A stretch of 64,000 nucleotides of DNA, taken from the NCBI GenBank assembly GCA_017984755.1, contig JAGNYW010000002.1, positions 62,001 to 126,000 on the forward strand, written 5' to 3'. The notes below the pieces were generated by a model that saw nothing but the letters and a program-made list of their open reading frames with translations, did not search any database and was not told where the DNA came from. Source of the DNA: Methyloversatilis sp. Its GTDB lineage: Bacteria > Pseudomonadota > Gammaproteobacteria > Burkholderiales > Rhodocyclaceae. The translations under genes and the position numbers were made by a program. Below are positions 9,221 to 18,050 of the stretch, in pieces (the first letter of the stretch is position 1; every line of letters starts with the position of its first letter).

Positions 9221-9265
9221 GCGCGAACGCTGTTCGTTGGGCATCGCTGCCACCCGATGGCAAGG

Positions 9266-10735
9266 CTAGCGAAAGTCGCTTACGCGGAAGCGGGCGAGAT
9301 CGAAATTGGCACCGCGTTCGATCAGCTCCACCGGGTCCAGCCTGACATGGCGGCCGTTGATCGACGCATGCAGCGGGTACTCAGCGGAATAGCCGGTGCC
9401 GTTGATGGCCAGACGCACGACGGTACCGGTGACCGGATCATCGAGCGCGACGGCTTCTCCACTGTTGCGGTCGGAAAACACCTCGAGTGGTCGCGCCTGG
9501 GTAGACAGTGTCTCGATGCCTACCGTACCCCGCGCGTCGCGTCCGCGCAGATACCTGCGCACCACACCCACCAGCCAGTTGTCGCCACCCGAAGGCTGCA
9601 TGCCGACCAGTGAGCCGACACGCACCCACTCTGCGCTGGCAGTCGGCGCAGATGCGCCGATGCCACCAAGGCTCGCATCCGACATTTCCCAGCGGTAGAT
9701 CACCGCGTCGTCGCGCGCACCACGCAATACGTGATGCAGATGCTTGATGCCGTTGGCGACCGCCAGCGCACCGCCCAGCGTGTGACGGCGATACTGGCGG
9801 GTCGGCGGATCAAGCGCCCAGTTCATTGCCAGATGGCGCAGCAGACGCGCCAGCGCCTCCCAGTCGGGCATGTCGTCGAAGTTGAGCGAATCCGGGTGCT
9901 CGCCCGTCTCGATCCGGCGCGCCAGCGCAAGCGCTGCATCGGCGGCGGCAATGCCCGAAAAATAGCGGATGCCGTCCACCGTCTGCGGCGGACGCACCAG
10001 ACGCAAGGGCGGCGCCGGCTGATTGGCGTCGAGCCAGTGCGTGGTGCCACGCTCGACGGCTGACGACATGGAATAGCGGGCAGCAAAGTAGCCGGTCAGT
10101 TGTTCGGCTGCGCGCACCCCGGCCGGCAGCAGGCCTTCCGGCGCAGCGACGTGCAGGGCTATCAGGCGGAGATATTCACGCTCGACGGAGGTTGCTGCCT
10201 CGTCGGCCGCGTTGACCACTTCCCGCGCCTCGGCTCCCGCAGCCTGTGCCAGCAGGTAAGCCTGCCCGGCCACCTGCCAGAGCCCGGCATCGACCGGACC
10301 ATTGTGATAGACGTCCCACTTGAAGCGCTGCCGGCATGCGCGGACGGTGCGCGATGCGAGGCGCGACAGGCCGCCAAGGGCCGATGCCTGAGCCGGGTCG
10401 GAAATGTAACGATCGAGCGCTACCTCGTAGGCGGACGAAAGGATCGACCAGAAGTCGCGTCCGGTCCGCCAGGCAACGTCCTTGCCTTCCGGCTGGCCGA
10501 CGTAGGCGGTGTCCATCTTGCGCAGATGCGGCTGCGCACTGGAATCGAACTGATAGAGCAGATTGACGTGATGCGCGATGTCGATGTTCGTCGCATCGCT
10601 GACCGATTCGATCCATCCGGTCAATTCGTTGATCGCGAGGTCCGGCTGCGCGGCCGCTATTTCGGCCAGCACGCGACGAAGCTCGGCCGGATTGCCGAGC
10701 ACGCTTGCAGGGGATGAAGAAAAAACGCCAAACAT
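9266..10735 (-). CDS. Large conserved protein with atypical PilZ-like C terminus (possible c-di-GMP receptor)
   Basis: The start at ATG 10735 is set by a GGAGG eight bases upstream, giving 489 residues. No signal peptide or membrane segment is seen, so it is probably cytoplasmic. Residues 1-330 are mainly helical and unrecognised. The last third contains RQYRR and, about 40 residues later, DASLGG, followed by WVRVGSLVGMQPSGGDNWLVGVVRRYLRG. RxxxR followed by DxSxxG is the c-di-GMP-binding signature of PilZ domains, although the spacing is longer than usual. This resembles what I recall of FimW-like c-di-GMP receptors, but I am not certain. It is convergent to yqiA and divergent from thyA. Confidence 0.55.
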   Translation of the reverse strand: MFGVFSSSPASVLGNPAELRRVLAEIAAAQPDLAINELTGWIESVSDATNIDIAHHVNLLYQFDSSAQPHLRKMDTAYVGQPEGKDVAWRTGRDFWSILSSAYEVALDRYISDPAQASALGGLSRLASRTVRACRQRFKWDVYHNGPVDAGLWQVAGQAYLLAQAAGAEAREVVNAADEAATSVEREYLRLIALHVAAPEGLLPAGVRAAEQLTGYFAARYSMSSAVERGTTHWLDANQPAPPLRLVRPPQTVDGIRYFSGIAAADAALALARRIETGEHPDSLNFDDMPDWEALARLLRHLAMNWALDPPTRQYRRHTLGGALAVANGIKHLHHVLRGARDDAVIYRWEMSDASLGGIGASAPTASAEWVRVGSLVGMQPSGGDNWLVGVVRRYLRGRDARGTVGIETLSTQARPLEVFSDRNSGEAVALDDPVTGTVVRLAINGTGYSAEYPLHASINGRHVRLDPVELIERGANFDLARFRVSDFR

Positions 10736-10848
10736 ACCTGCCACCTCCGCTGTTCGGGATGCCACCCGATCGCGCTGATCATCAATCCTGCCCGAAGGTG
10801 CGCAATGCGGCGCACCCGTCCTTCATGTCAGCCAAAGCAACCGCAGGC

Positions 10849-10854
10849 TACAAT
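10849..10854 (+). promoter_or_regulatory. Possible -10 element for thyA-folA
   Basis: TACAAT lies 39 nt before the thyA ATG, a plausible sigma-70 -10 hexamer. The -35 region at normal spacing is weak, so this is only a candidate. Confidence 0.3.
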
Positions 10855-10893
10855 TCCGACCCTCTAGCGTAACGCGACTACGCGATATTTTCC

Positions 10894-11688
10894 ATGCAGC
10901 AATATCTTGACCTCATGCGCCATGTGCTCGAACACGGCGCGGCGAAGACAGATCGCACCGGCACCGGCACCCGTTCCGTGTTCGGCTGGCAGATGCGGTT
11001 CGATCTGGCGCAGGGCTTTCCCTTGCTGACCACGAAGAAACTTCATCTGCGTTCCATCATCGTGGAACTGCTCTGGTTCCTGCGCGGCGATACCAATATC
11101 GCCTGGCTGAACGAGAACGGCGTCAGCATCTGGAACGAATGGGCCGACGAAAACGGTGAGCTCGGTCCGGTCTATGGCGCCCAGTGGCGCAGCTGGCCGA
11201 CACCCGATGGCGGGCACATCGATCAGATCACCGAACTGCTGAACGGCTTGCGCAGCAATCCGGATTCACGACGCCACATCGTCAGCGCATGGAATCCGGC
11301 CAGCATCCCGTCCATGAAGCTACCGCCCTGTCACGCCCTGTTCCAGTTCTATGTCGCCAACGGCACATTGTCGTGCCAGCTCTACCAGCGCAGCGCTGAC
11401 ATATTTCTCGGAGTGCCCTTCAATATCGCGAGCTACGCGTTGCTGACCATGATGGTCGCCCAGGTTTGCGGATTGCGGCCCGGCGAGTTCGTGCATACGC
11501 TGGGCGACGCCCATCTCTACATGAATCACGTCGATCAGGCCCGTCTGCAGCTGACGCGCGAACCGAAACAATGGCCGCGCATGCGCATCAATCCGGAGGT
11601 GAATGACCTGTTCGCCTTCCGGCTCGAGGACTTCCGCCTGGACGATTACGAGCCCTGGCCGCATATTCCGGCCCCGATCGCCGTATGA
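10894..11688 (+). CDS. thyA: Thymidylate synthase
   Basis: The 264-residue enzyme converts dUMP to dTMP with methylene-tetrahydrofolate. Length equals E. coli ThyA. The N-terminal [16 protein letters not shown] arginine loop, the catalytic cysteine in [12 protein letters not shown], the phosphate-binding [19 protein letters not shown] and the C-terminal [22 protein letters not shown] are all present. The gene overlaps folA by 4 nt (ATGA), coupling dTMP synthesis to dihydrofolate recycling. Confidence 0.98.
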   Translation: MQQYLDLMRHVLEHGAAKTDRTGTGTRSVFGWQMRFDLAQGFPLLTTKKLHLRSIIVELLWFLRGDTNIAWLNENGVSIWNEWADENGELGPVYGAQWRSWPTPDGGHIDQITELLNGLRSNPDSRRHIVSAWNPASIPSMKLPPCHALFQFYVANGTLSCQLYQRSADIFLGVPFNIASYALLTMMVAQVCGLRPGEFVHTLGDAHLYMNHVDQARLQLTREPKQWPRMRINPEVNDLFAFRLEDFRLDDYEPWPHIPAPIAV

Positions 11689-12179
11689 AGCCCGAGCTGT
11701 CGCTGATCGCCGCGCTGGCGGCCAACGGGATGATCGGGCGCGACAACGGCATGCCCTGGCACCTGCCGGAAGACCTGAAGCGTTTCCGCGCGCTCACGAT
11801 GGGTCACCCCATCATCATGGGGCGCAGGACATGGGATGCTCTGGGCCGGCCGCTGCCCGGCCGCACCAGCATCGTGGTGAGCCGGCAGCCCGGGCTCGTT
11901 CTTGACGGTGCGATCGCCGTCTCGTCACTGGATGAAGCGATCGCCGCCGCCGCGGCTGCCGAAGGCGGCGACCATGCGTTCGTGATCGGCGGAGCGCAGC
12001 TGTACGCGCTGGCGCTGCCGCATGTGCAGCGCTTGCTGCTGACCGAAATCGCCGACAGTTTCGACGGCGACACCGTGTTTCCGGCGTTCGAACACAGCCA
12101 GTGGATCGAAATCGCACGCCAGCCCGCGGTCAGTGCCGACGGGCTGCGTTACGCATTCGTCGATTACGTGCGACGCTGA
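11685..12179 (+). CDS. folA: Dihydrofolate reductase
   Basis: The 164-residue enzyme reduces dihydrofolate produced by ThyA. Diagnostic features are [28 protein letters not shown] with the Trp-His-Leu-Pro loop and catalytic Asp/Glu position, [29 protein letters not shown], and [14 protein letters not shown] for NADPH binding. The ATG overlaps the thyA TGA (ATGA). It ends 9 nt from the convergent decarboxylase. Confidence 0.98.
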   Translation: MKPELSLIAALAANGMIGRDNGMPWHLPEDLKRFRALTMGHPIIMGRRTWDALGRPLPGRTSIVVSRQPGLVLDGAIAVSSLDEAIAAAAAAEGGDHAFVIGGAQLYALALPHVQRLLLTEIADSFDGDTVFPAFEHSQWIEIARQPAVSADGLRYAFVDYVRR

Positions 12180-12188
12180 TCAGCGCAT

Positions 12189-14441
12189 TCAGTCGCGCAC
12201 GCAATCGACCGCGTAGTCAATCGTTTCGCCTTCGCCCTCACCCACCAGACCGTGGATGTCGGTTTCGAAGCCCGGGAAGGCGCGGTTGAATTCACGTGCA
12301 AACCGCAGGTAATTCACGATCGTGCGGTTGAAGCGCTCGCCCGGAATGAGCAGCGGAATGCCCGGCGGGTAAGGCGTCAGCAGCACGCTGGTGATGCGGC
12401 CTTCGAGGTCATCGATCGGCACGCGGTCGATCTCGCGATGCGCCATGCGCGCCCACGCTTCGGCCGGCTTCATCGCCGGTTCCATCGGCGACAGATACAT
12501 TTCCGTCGTCAGGCGCGCGATGTCGTGCTTCTTGTACATTTCGTGGATTCGGACGCACAAGTCGCGCAGCCCGACCCGCTCGTAGCGGGAATGCGCCGCA
12601 ACGAACTCCGGCATCACCTTCCACAGCGGCTCGTTCTTGTCGTAGTCGTCCTTGAACTGCTGCAGCTCGGTCACCAGCGTGTTCCATCTGCCCTTGGTGA
12701 TGCCGATGGTGAACATGATGAAGAAGCTGTACAGCCCGGTCTTCTCGACGATGATGCCGTGCTCGGCCAGGTAGCGGGTCAGCATGCCGGCCGGAATGCC
12801 CCAGTCTGCGAAATCGCCATCGACGTCGAGACCCGGCGTGATGACCGTGGCCTTGATCGGATCAAGCATGTTGAAGCCGTCTGCAAGATCGCCGAAACCG
12901 TGCCAGCGCTCACCGGCGCGCAGCGTCCAGTCTTCGCGCGACCCCAGGCCTTCATCCGCCAGATGATCGGGGCCCCACACCTTGAACCACCAGTCGGTGT
13001 CGAATTCCAGGTCGACCTTGCGCATGGCACGGCGGAACTCGACCGCCTCGGCGAGCGACTCTTCCACCAGCGCAGTGCCACCCGGTGGCTCCATCATCGC
13101 GGCAGCGACGTCGCACGAGGCGATGATCGCGTATTGCGGGCTGGTCGAGGTGTGCATCAGGTAGGCCTCGTTGAACACATCGCGGTCGAGCGATCGGGTC
13201 TGCGAGTCCTGCACCAGGATCTGCGACGCCTGCGACAGGCCGGCAAGCAGCTTGTGCGTCGACTGCGTCGAAAAGATCATCGAATGCCTGCAGCGCGGCC
13301 GCCCCTCGCCGATGGCGTGATAGTCGCCGTAGAAGTCGTGGAAGGACGCATGCGGCAGCCATGCCTCGTCGAAGTGCAGCGTGTCGATCTCGCCGTCGAG
13401 CACGTCCTTGATCGCCTCGACGTTGTACAGTATGCCGTCGTAGGTGGATTGCGTGATGGTCAGGATGCGCGGCTTCTTGTTCGTCATCCTGCGCGCGAAA
13501 GGATTCGCTTCGATCTTGGCGCGAATCACGTCGGGGCTGAATTCGGAAAGCGGAATCGGGCCGATGATGCCGTAGTGGTTGCGCGTCGGCGTGAGAAATA
13601 CCGGAATCGCGCCGGTCATGATGATGGAGTGCAGGATGGACTTGTGGCAATTGCGGTCCACCACCACGATGTCGTCCTGCGCCACGGTCGAGTGCCACAC
13701 CATCTTGTTCGACGTCGAGGTGCCGTTGGTGACGAAGAACAGATGGTCGGCATGGAAGATGCGCGCCGCGTTGCGCTCCGATGCGGCAACCGGACCCGTG
13801 TGATCGAGCAGCTGGCCGAGTTCTTCCACCGCGTTGCATACGTCCGCACGCAGCATGTTCTCGCCGAAGAACTGATGGAACATCCGTCCGACCGGGCTCT
13901 TCAGGAAGGCGACCCCACCCGAGTGACCCGGGCAGTGCCACGAGTAGGAACCGTCCTGTGCGTAGTGCGTCAGCGCGCGGAAGAAGGGCGGCGGCAGCGA
14001 ATCGAGATAGACCTTCGCCTCGCGCACGATATAGCGCGCCACGAATTCCGGCGTGTCCTCGAACATGTGGATGAAGCCATGCAGTTCGCGCAGGATGTCG
14101 TTGGTGATGTGCCGCGTGGTGCGGGTCTCGCCGTACAGGAAGATCGGGATGTCCGCATTGCGGCGCCGGATCTCGGCGACGAAATCCCGCAGATTCTTCA
14201 GTACAGCCTGGATTTCGGCCTCACTGCCGCCACCGAACTCTTCGTCGTCGATCGACAGGATGAAGGTCGATGCACGGCTCTGCTGCTGGGCGAACGAGGT
14301 GAGGTCACCGTAGCTGGTGACACCCAGGATCGTCAGGCCTTCCTTTTCGATCGCTTCGGCCAGGGCACGAATGCCGAGGCCGGAAGCGTTCTCTGAACGG
14401 AAATCCTCGTCGATGATGATGATCGGAAACTCGAAGCGCAT
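12189..14441 (-). CDS. Arginine/lysine/ornithine decarboxylase (PLP, fold type I, biodegradative-type)
   Basis: The 750-residue protein has the architecture of AdiA/LdcC/SpeC. An N-terminal response-regulator-like wing domain (FPIIIIDEDFRSENASGLGIRAL) precedes the PLP domain and an alpha/beta C-terminal domain. The PLP lysine is in STQSTHKLLAGL (about residue 397), the aspartate in LHFDEAWLPHA, and SWHCPGHSGGVAFLKSP is the family substrate-site motif. It decarboxylates a basic amino acid to a diamine or agmatine; length and the N-terminal wing favour the arginine/lysine class, but I cannot decide the substrate. No antiporter or regulator lies beside it, unlike acid-resistance operons, so a polyamine role is also possible. 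Confidence 0.92.
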   Translation of the reverse strand: MRFEFPIIIIDEDFRSENASGLGIRALAEAIEKEGLTILGVTSYGDLTSFAQQQSRASTFILSIDDEEFGGGSEAEIQAVLKNLRDFVAEIRRRNADIPIFLYGETRTTRHITNDILRELHGFIHMFEDTPEFVARYIVREAKVYLDSLPPPFFRALTHYAQDGSYSWHCPGHSGGVAFLKSPVGRMFHQFFGENMLRADVCNAVEELGQLLDHTGPVAASERNAARIFHADHLFFVTNGTSTSNKMVWHSTVAQDDIVVVDRNCHKSILHSIIMTGAIPVFLTPTRNHYGIIGPIPLSEFSPDVIRAKIEANPFARRMTNKKPRILTITQSTYDGILYNVEAIKDVLDGEIDTLHFDEAWLPHASFHDFYGDYHAIGEGRPRCRHSMIFSTQSTHKLLAGLSQASQILVQDSQTRSLDRDVFNEAYLMHTSTSPQYAIIASCDVAAAMMEPPGGTALVEESLAEAVEFRRAMRKVDLEFDTDWWFKVWGPDHLADEGLGSREDWTLRAGERWHGFGDLADGFNMLDPIKATVITPGLDVDGDFADWGIPAGMLTRYLAEHGIIVEKTGLYSFFIMFTIGITKGRWNTLVTELQQFKDDYDKNEPLWKVMPEFVAAHSRYERVGLRDLCVRIHEMYKKHDIARLTTEMYLSPMEPAMKPAEAWARMAHREIDRVPIDDLEGRITSVLLTPYPPGIPLLIPGERFNRTIVNYLRFAREFNRAFPGFETDIHGLVGEGEGETIDYAVDCVRD

Positions 14442-14540
14442 GGCGTCAACCTGTAAGGTGAGCAGGAGCGCGAAGATTCGGCGCTCCGGGCTGCAGGGGG
14501 CTGCAAACCTGAGCGCCGGATGTTATCAGTTCGATGTCTC

Positions 14541-14573
14541 AAAACAATTGGGGCCGCGCAATGCGGCCCCAAT
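14541..14573 (-). terminator. Rho-independent terminator after the third PEP-CTERM gene
   Basis: Perfect 11-bp arms (14547-14557 and 14563-14573) enclose a 5-nt loop. On the minus strand the hairpin is followed by TGTTTTG. It lies 26 nt after the stop of the PEP-CTERM gene at 14599 and before the start of the decarboxylase, isolating the two transcripts. Confidence 0.85.
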
Positions 14574-14598
14574 CGGCATCGAATCCTGCCCAAAGATC

Positions 14599-15267
14599 TC
14601 AGCAAAGGCGGCGGCGCGCGATCGACCCGACAACGGCGAGACCAGCCAGAATGAGTGCGTAGGAAGACGGTTCCGGAACCGGTGCTGCCGCGACAGCGTA
14701 GCTTTCGAGGAACTCCACACGCACGCCGGTCGGGTTGCCGGAGCTGCCGGGCCGGTTCGTCACGATGAAGTCGAGCGTGTTCATGCCTGCCACGAAACCG
14801 TCATCGGCCGAAAAGTCAGTCCATGAAGTAAAGCTGGATCCGCTGGAAATCGTCGTGCCGTTGAGCTTCACCAGGCCCTCGTTGTCAGACGCCCAGCGTC
14901 CGGTGAGGAAAGCCGACGCCGCGTCCTTGCCCGTCAGATCGAAGGACAGCGTCCACTTGTACTGACCAGCCGACGACGGGTCGTAGCTCTGCGCTGCATT
15001 GGCCGTCGGGGTGAGCCACTTCGAGTCGACCGTATTCGCAAGCCACGGACCGAAGGGGAAACCGCTACCGGCGCTTGCAACGCCGAAACCGCCGGTACCG
15101 GTCGCCGTACCGGCCAGCACGCTGAAGCTGTAGCGCGTGTCCGTCGCGCCCGCTGCGAATTCTTCACCCGTGTTGTAGAGGTCGTCGATCCACGGCAGGC
15201 TCGCTGCGGCGAAAGCACCGGAAGACGCCAGTACCAATGCTGACGAAAGAATAATGCGTTTGAACAT
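14599..15267 (-). CDS. Exported PEP-CTERM protein
   Basis: The 222-residue precursor has a clear signal peptide (MFKRIILSSALVLASSGAFA, about 20 residues) and ends with APVPEPSSYALILAGLAVVG plus RRR, a PEP-CTERM tail for exosortase processing. The mature part (LPWIDDLYNTGEEF... WTLSFDLTGKDAASAFLTGRWASDNEGLVKLNG) looks like a beta-sandwich, possibly carbohydrate-binding, but I cannot name the fold. ATG 15267 is chosen because GAGGTG precedes it by 4 nt; the frame extends 5 codons further. It is likely monocistronic, ending at the terminator at 14541-14573. Confidence 0.82.
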   Translation of the reverse strand: MFKRIILSSALVLASSGAFAAASLPWIDDLYNTGEEFAAGATDTRYSFSVLAGTATGTGGFGVASAGSGFPFGPWLANTVDSKWLTPTANAAQSYDPSSAGQYKWTLSFDLTGKDAASAFLTGRWASDNEGLVKLNGTTISSGSSFTSWTDFSADDGFVAGMNTLDFIVTNRPGSSGNPTGVRVEFLESYAVAAAPVPEPSSYALILAGLAVVGSIARRRLC

Positions 15268-15423
15268 GTAGCACCTCGGCATGAAATCTCGGAAAGTGGG
15301 ACGGAGTGTAAGGACCCCGCCAAACCGCCACTGTCCGAAAAGTCACGCCGGGTCATGACGAAGACCCGGGCGTGCTCCGTTTGACATTTGTATGCAAAGC
15401 ACCCGCCACGGGGCGCTGATGTG

Positions 15424-15990
15424 TCAGATCTTCGGCAGCGTGACGCCGGTCTGGCCCTGATACTTGCCACCGCGGTCGCGGTACGAGGTGTCGCACGGCT
15501 CGTCGGATTCGAAGAACAGCATCTGGGCCACGCCCTCATTTGCATAGATGCGCGCCGGCAGCGGCGTGGTGTTCGAGAACTCGAGCGTCACATGACCTTC
15601 CCACTCGGGTTCGAGCGGGGTCACATTGACGATGATTCCGCACCGGGCGTACGTGCTCTTGCCCAGACAGACCACCAGCACATTGCGCGGGATGCGGAAA
15701 TACTCGACCGTGCGGGCCAGCGCGAAGGAATTCGGCGGAATGATGCAGGACTCGCTGTTCATCTCGACAAAGGAATTCGGATCGAAGGTCTTCGGGTCGA
15801 CGATGGTCGAGTTGATATTGGTGAACACCTTGAATTCGGCTGCGCAGCGAACATCGTAGCCATAGCTCGAGGTACCGTAGGACACGATGCGCCGCCCGTC
15901 CACCTGCCGCACCTGGCCGGCTTCGAACGGTTCGATCATCTGCTGCTCCTGCGCCATGCGGCGTATCCAGCGGTCGGCCTTGATGCTCAT
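15424..15990 (-). CDS. dcd: dCTP deaminase
   Basis: The 188-residue enzyme deaminates dCTP to dUTP, feeding dUMP to ThyA. The family signature [76 protein letters not shown] and the C-terminal [11 protein letters not shown] match Dcd closely, and 188 residues equals the usual family length (E. coli 193). ATG 15990 has GGACAC upstream; the frame extends 8 codons further, but that would be atypical. It is separated from the upstream flavoprotein gene by a strong terminator. Confidence 0.97.
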   Translation of the reverse strand: MSIKADRWIRRMAQEQQMIEPFEAGQVRQVDGRRIVSYGTSSYGYDVRCAAEFKVFTNINSTIVDPKTFDPNSFVEMNSESCIIPPNSFALARTVEYFRIPRNVLVVCLGKSTYARCGIIVNVTPLEPEWEGHVTLEFSNTTPLPARIYANEGVAQMLFFESDEPCDTSYRDRGGKYQGQTGVTLPKI

Positions 15991-16064
15991 CGGTGTGTCC
16001 TCTTGTGCGCGCATCCGGGCCGCGGGGCCCGGCGAAAGTCCGCGATTGTTGCAAACAAACGCTC

Positions 16065-16106
16065 AAAAAGACACGGCCCGGCCTCTTGCAGAGGTCGGGC
16101 CGTGTC
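16065..16106 (-). terminator. Strong rho-independent terminator of the sulfide dehydrogenase genes
   Basis: A near-continuous 16-bp stem pairs 16070-16085 with 16091-16106, one pair being a G-T wobble, with a 5-nt loop. On the minus strand it is followed by TTTTTGAGCGTTTG. It lies 18 nt after the flavoprotein stop and upstream of dcd. Confidence 0.92.
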
Positions 16107-16123
16107 CCGCTCGCGCAGAAACA

Positions 16124-17398
16124 TCAGGTCAACATGTCGGCCCAGATGTTCTTCGCCCATGCCAGAGCGTACTTGCCCTCCATTTCGGACGGCCCGGTCG
16201 ACAGCCCACCGGCACCCTTCACCGGCTGAACAAGCTTGGTGGCGGCGTCGTATGCATGAACCGAAGCCACGTGCACCACATTCACGTTATCGACGAAGCT
16301 GTAGCAGGTATTCATCACCAGGGGTGCGTCCGACGGCGGCTGACCGGACATCAGGTTCACGATGGCTGCAGCGGCCAGCTTCGCATGCTGGTTCGCCATG
16401 TGGCCTGACTTCGGCATGGTCGGCGCCGGGAAGATGGCGTCGCCGATCACGTGGATACCCGGCGTGCTGGTCGATTCCATGCCCAGCCAGTCGATGTCCA
16501 CCCAGCGGTTGTTCACCAGCTTCAGGCCGGACTGCGCTGCGATGTTGCCGGCACGGTGCGGCGGTACCACGTTGAGCACATCGGCCTTCACCTTGTCGAA
16601 TTCGAGCACGGCGGTGCGGTTGGCCGCATCGACGTCGCGCAGTTCGCTCTGCGGCCGGTACTCGATGATTCCCTTGTAGCTGTCTGCCCACACCTTCATG
16701 AACAGGCCCTTCTTCGACACGATGTCCTCGTTCGCATCGAGCAGGATCACCTTGGACCTCGGCTTCTTCTGCTTGAAATACCAGGCCACCATGCAGGCGC
16801 GCTCGTACGGGCCGGGTGGGCAGCGATAGGGCGCCTTGGGAATCGTCATCGCGAACACGCCGCCATCGGGCATCGCCTCGAGCTGCCTGCGCAGCGCCAC
16901 GGTCTGCGGACCGGCCTTCCAGGCGTGCAGGATCATTTCCTGCGCCGCCGCAGGCTTGAGGCCGGGCAGGTCGTCGTGGATGAAATCGATGCCAGGCGAC
17001 AGTACAAGGCGGTCGTAGGCCATGTCTCCACCGCGGGCCAGCTTCACGACACGCCTGTCGGCATCGACCGCCGTCACTTCGTCCTGCACGACGGTTATGC
17101 CGTACTTCGCGAGACCTTCGTAACCGACGGTGATGTCCGACAGTTGCTTCTCGCCGGCCAGCACGAGATTGGAGATCGGACACGACACGAAGGCGGCGTT
17201 GCGTTCGACCAGCGTCACGCGGATGCCGCCCTCGCTCCACAGGGATATGTACTTCGCCGCGGTGGCGCCGCCATAGCCGCCACCGACCACCACCACATGC
17301 CCCTTGCTGCCCTTGCCCATGCCGCTGCAGCCGTAAAGCGCTGCCATGGCCGACAGGCCGAGCGAGCCCTGCATGAAACCGCGACGTCCCATGCTCAT
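16124..17398 (-). CDS. fccB: Flavocytochrome c sulfide dehydrogenase, flavoprotein subunit (FccB/SoxF-type)
   Basis: The 424-residue precursor has a twin-arginine leader (GRRGFMQGSLGLSAMAAL) and a cysteine near residue 24 (YGCSG) that could be lipidated. The FAD Rossmann motif HVVVVGGGYGGATAAKYI follows at residues 34-51. The redox-active cysteines expected in FccB are found in FVSCPISNL (Cys73) and in NTCYSFVDN in the C-terminal third. The family oxidises sulfide at a disulfide/FAD centre and passes electrons to a cytochrome c partner in the periplasm. The ATG overlaps the stop of the monohaem cytochrome gene by 4 nt, as in fccAB pairs. Substrate assignment is from family knowledge. Confidence 0.9.
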   Translation of the reverse strand: MSMGRRGFMQGSLGLSAMAALYGCSGMGKGSKGHVVVVGGGYGGATAAKYISLWSEGGIRVTLVERNAAFVSCPISNLVLAGEKQLSDITVGYEGLAKYGITVVQDEVTAVDADRRVVKLARGGDMAYDRLVLSPGIDFIHDDLPGLKPAAAQEMILHAWKAGPQTVALRRQLEAMPDGGVFAMTIPKAPYRCPPGPYERACMVAWYFKQKKPRSKVILLDANEDIVSKKGLFMKVWADSYKGIIEYRPQSELRDVDAANRTAVLEFDKVKADVLNVVPPHRAGNIAAQSGLKLVNNRWVDIDWLGMESTSTPGIHVIGDAIFPAPTMPKSGHMANQHAKLAAAAIVNLMSGQPPSDAPLVMNTCYSFVDNVNVVHVASVHAYDAATKLVQPVKGAGGLSTGPSEMEGKYALAWAKNIWADMLT

Positions 17399-17715
17399 TT
17401 CAGGCCTCCTGCGGGGGCGCGCGAAGCGAAGTAATCGGCGATCAGCTCAAGCTGCACGTCGGTGTAGCCCTTGGATATCTGATGCATGATCGTGGCCGGT
17501 TTGGCGCCGCTCCGGAATTCGCCCATGGTCCCGAGCAGCTTGCTCTTGGGCATTCCGGCCAGAGCCGGCATGACGCCCGCGCTGTTGCCGTCCGTGCCGT
17601 GACAATTGGCGCAGGTGGCGGCCAGGTTGCGGCCCAGATTCGGGTCGGCAGCATGCGCAGCGCCCGCCGAAAACAGACACAACATCATGCCGGCCAGGGG
17701 CATTTTTCTTTTCAC
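17395..17715 (-). CDS. fccA: Monohaem cytochrome c subunit of the sulfide dehydrogenase
   Basis: The 106-residue precursor has a signal peptide (PLAGMMLCLFSAGAAHA, about 24 residues) and one haem motif CANCH shortly after the mature N terminus. A later methionine in STIMHQIS-like context (TIMHQISKGYTD) is the probable distal ligand. It resembles c-type cytochromes paired with FccB and should accept its electrons. The start is GTG 17715, set by GGAGGAG 6 nt upstream; the ATG 12 nt later is too far from it. The ATGA overlap with the flavoprotein implies coupled translation. The fccA name rests on context and haem content. Confidence 0.85.
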   Translation of the reverse strand: MKRKMPLAGMMLCLFSAGAAHAADPNLGRNLAATCANCHGTDGNSAGVMPALAGMPKSKLLGTMGEFRSGAKPATIMHQISKGYTDVQLELIADYFASRAPAGGLK

Positions 17716-17855
17716 TGGAGACTCCTCCACTCTCTGGGAAAACCGGTGCCACGAAGGCCGTGACAACAGGGACGAACACGCAGACACGCAAACACTCCGG
17801 AACAGAGCCCGGAGTCCACTGACGCTAAGCTAGCCAAAAAACCCTTATTGCTCAA

Positions 17856-17895
17856 ATAACCGATAGTTCATTGGTTATATCGCGAACCGATATAA
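17856..17895. promoter_or_regulatory. Nested inverted repeats between the cytochrome gene and soxYZ; operator candidate
   Basis: In a GC-rich window this 40-bp patch is AT-rich. It holds a perfect 8-bp inverted repeat, TTATATCG (17875-17882) and CGATATAA (17888-17895), with a 5-nt spacer. An overlapping second repeat pairs ATAACC (17856-17861) with GGTTAT (17873-17878). It sits in the 335-bp gap between the divergent sulfide-oxidation genes (starts at 17715 and 18051). Sulfide-responsive ArsR-family repressors bind AT-rich palindromes of this size, so a shared operator is plausible. I see nothing else in the rest of the gap. Confidence 0.55.
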
Positions 17896-18050
17896 AACCA
17901 GCCATCGCGCCCCGCAACAGCATCTCTTGTCACCGGAACCGCAAAGCGGTATTCCTTGCCTGAGCGGCATGCAGCGCGCTGGCCATCAGGACCGAATCGA
18001 CCCGCCACGACGCAGCCCTGCCGTACAACGTCAATCCACCGGAACTGCAC

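Noticed and set aside
12252..14396. A 714-codon open frame on the + strand opposite the decarboxylase
   Set aside because: It is an antisense shadow: the minus strand has intact decarboxylase motifs over the whole stretch, while this frame has His/Arg/Gln-rich, domain-less composition.
14599..15267. Reading the PEP-CTERM tails as sortase (LPXTG) signals or plain membrane anchors
   Set aside because: The PEP tripeptide, the short hydrophobic run and terminal arginines fit exosortase sorting; no LPXTG motif occurs.
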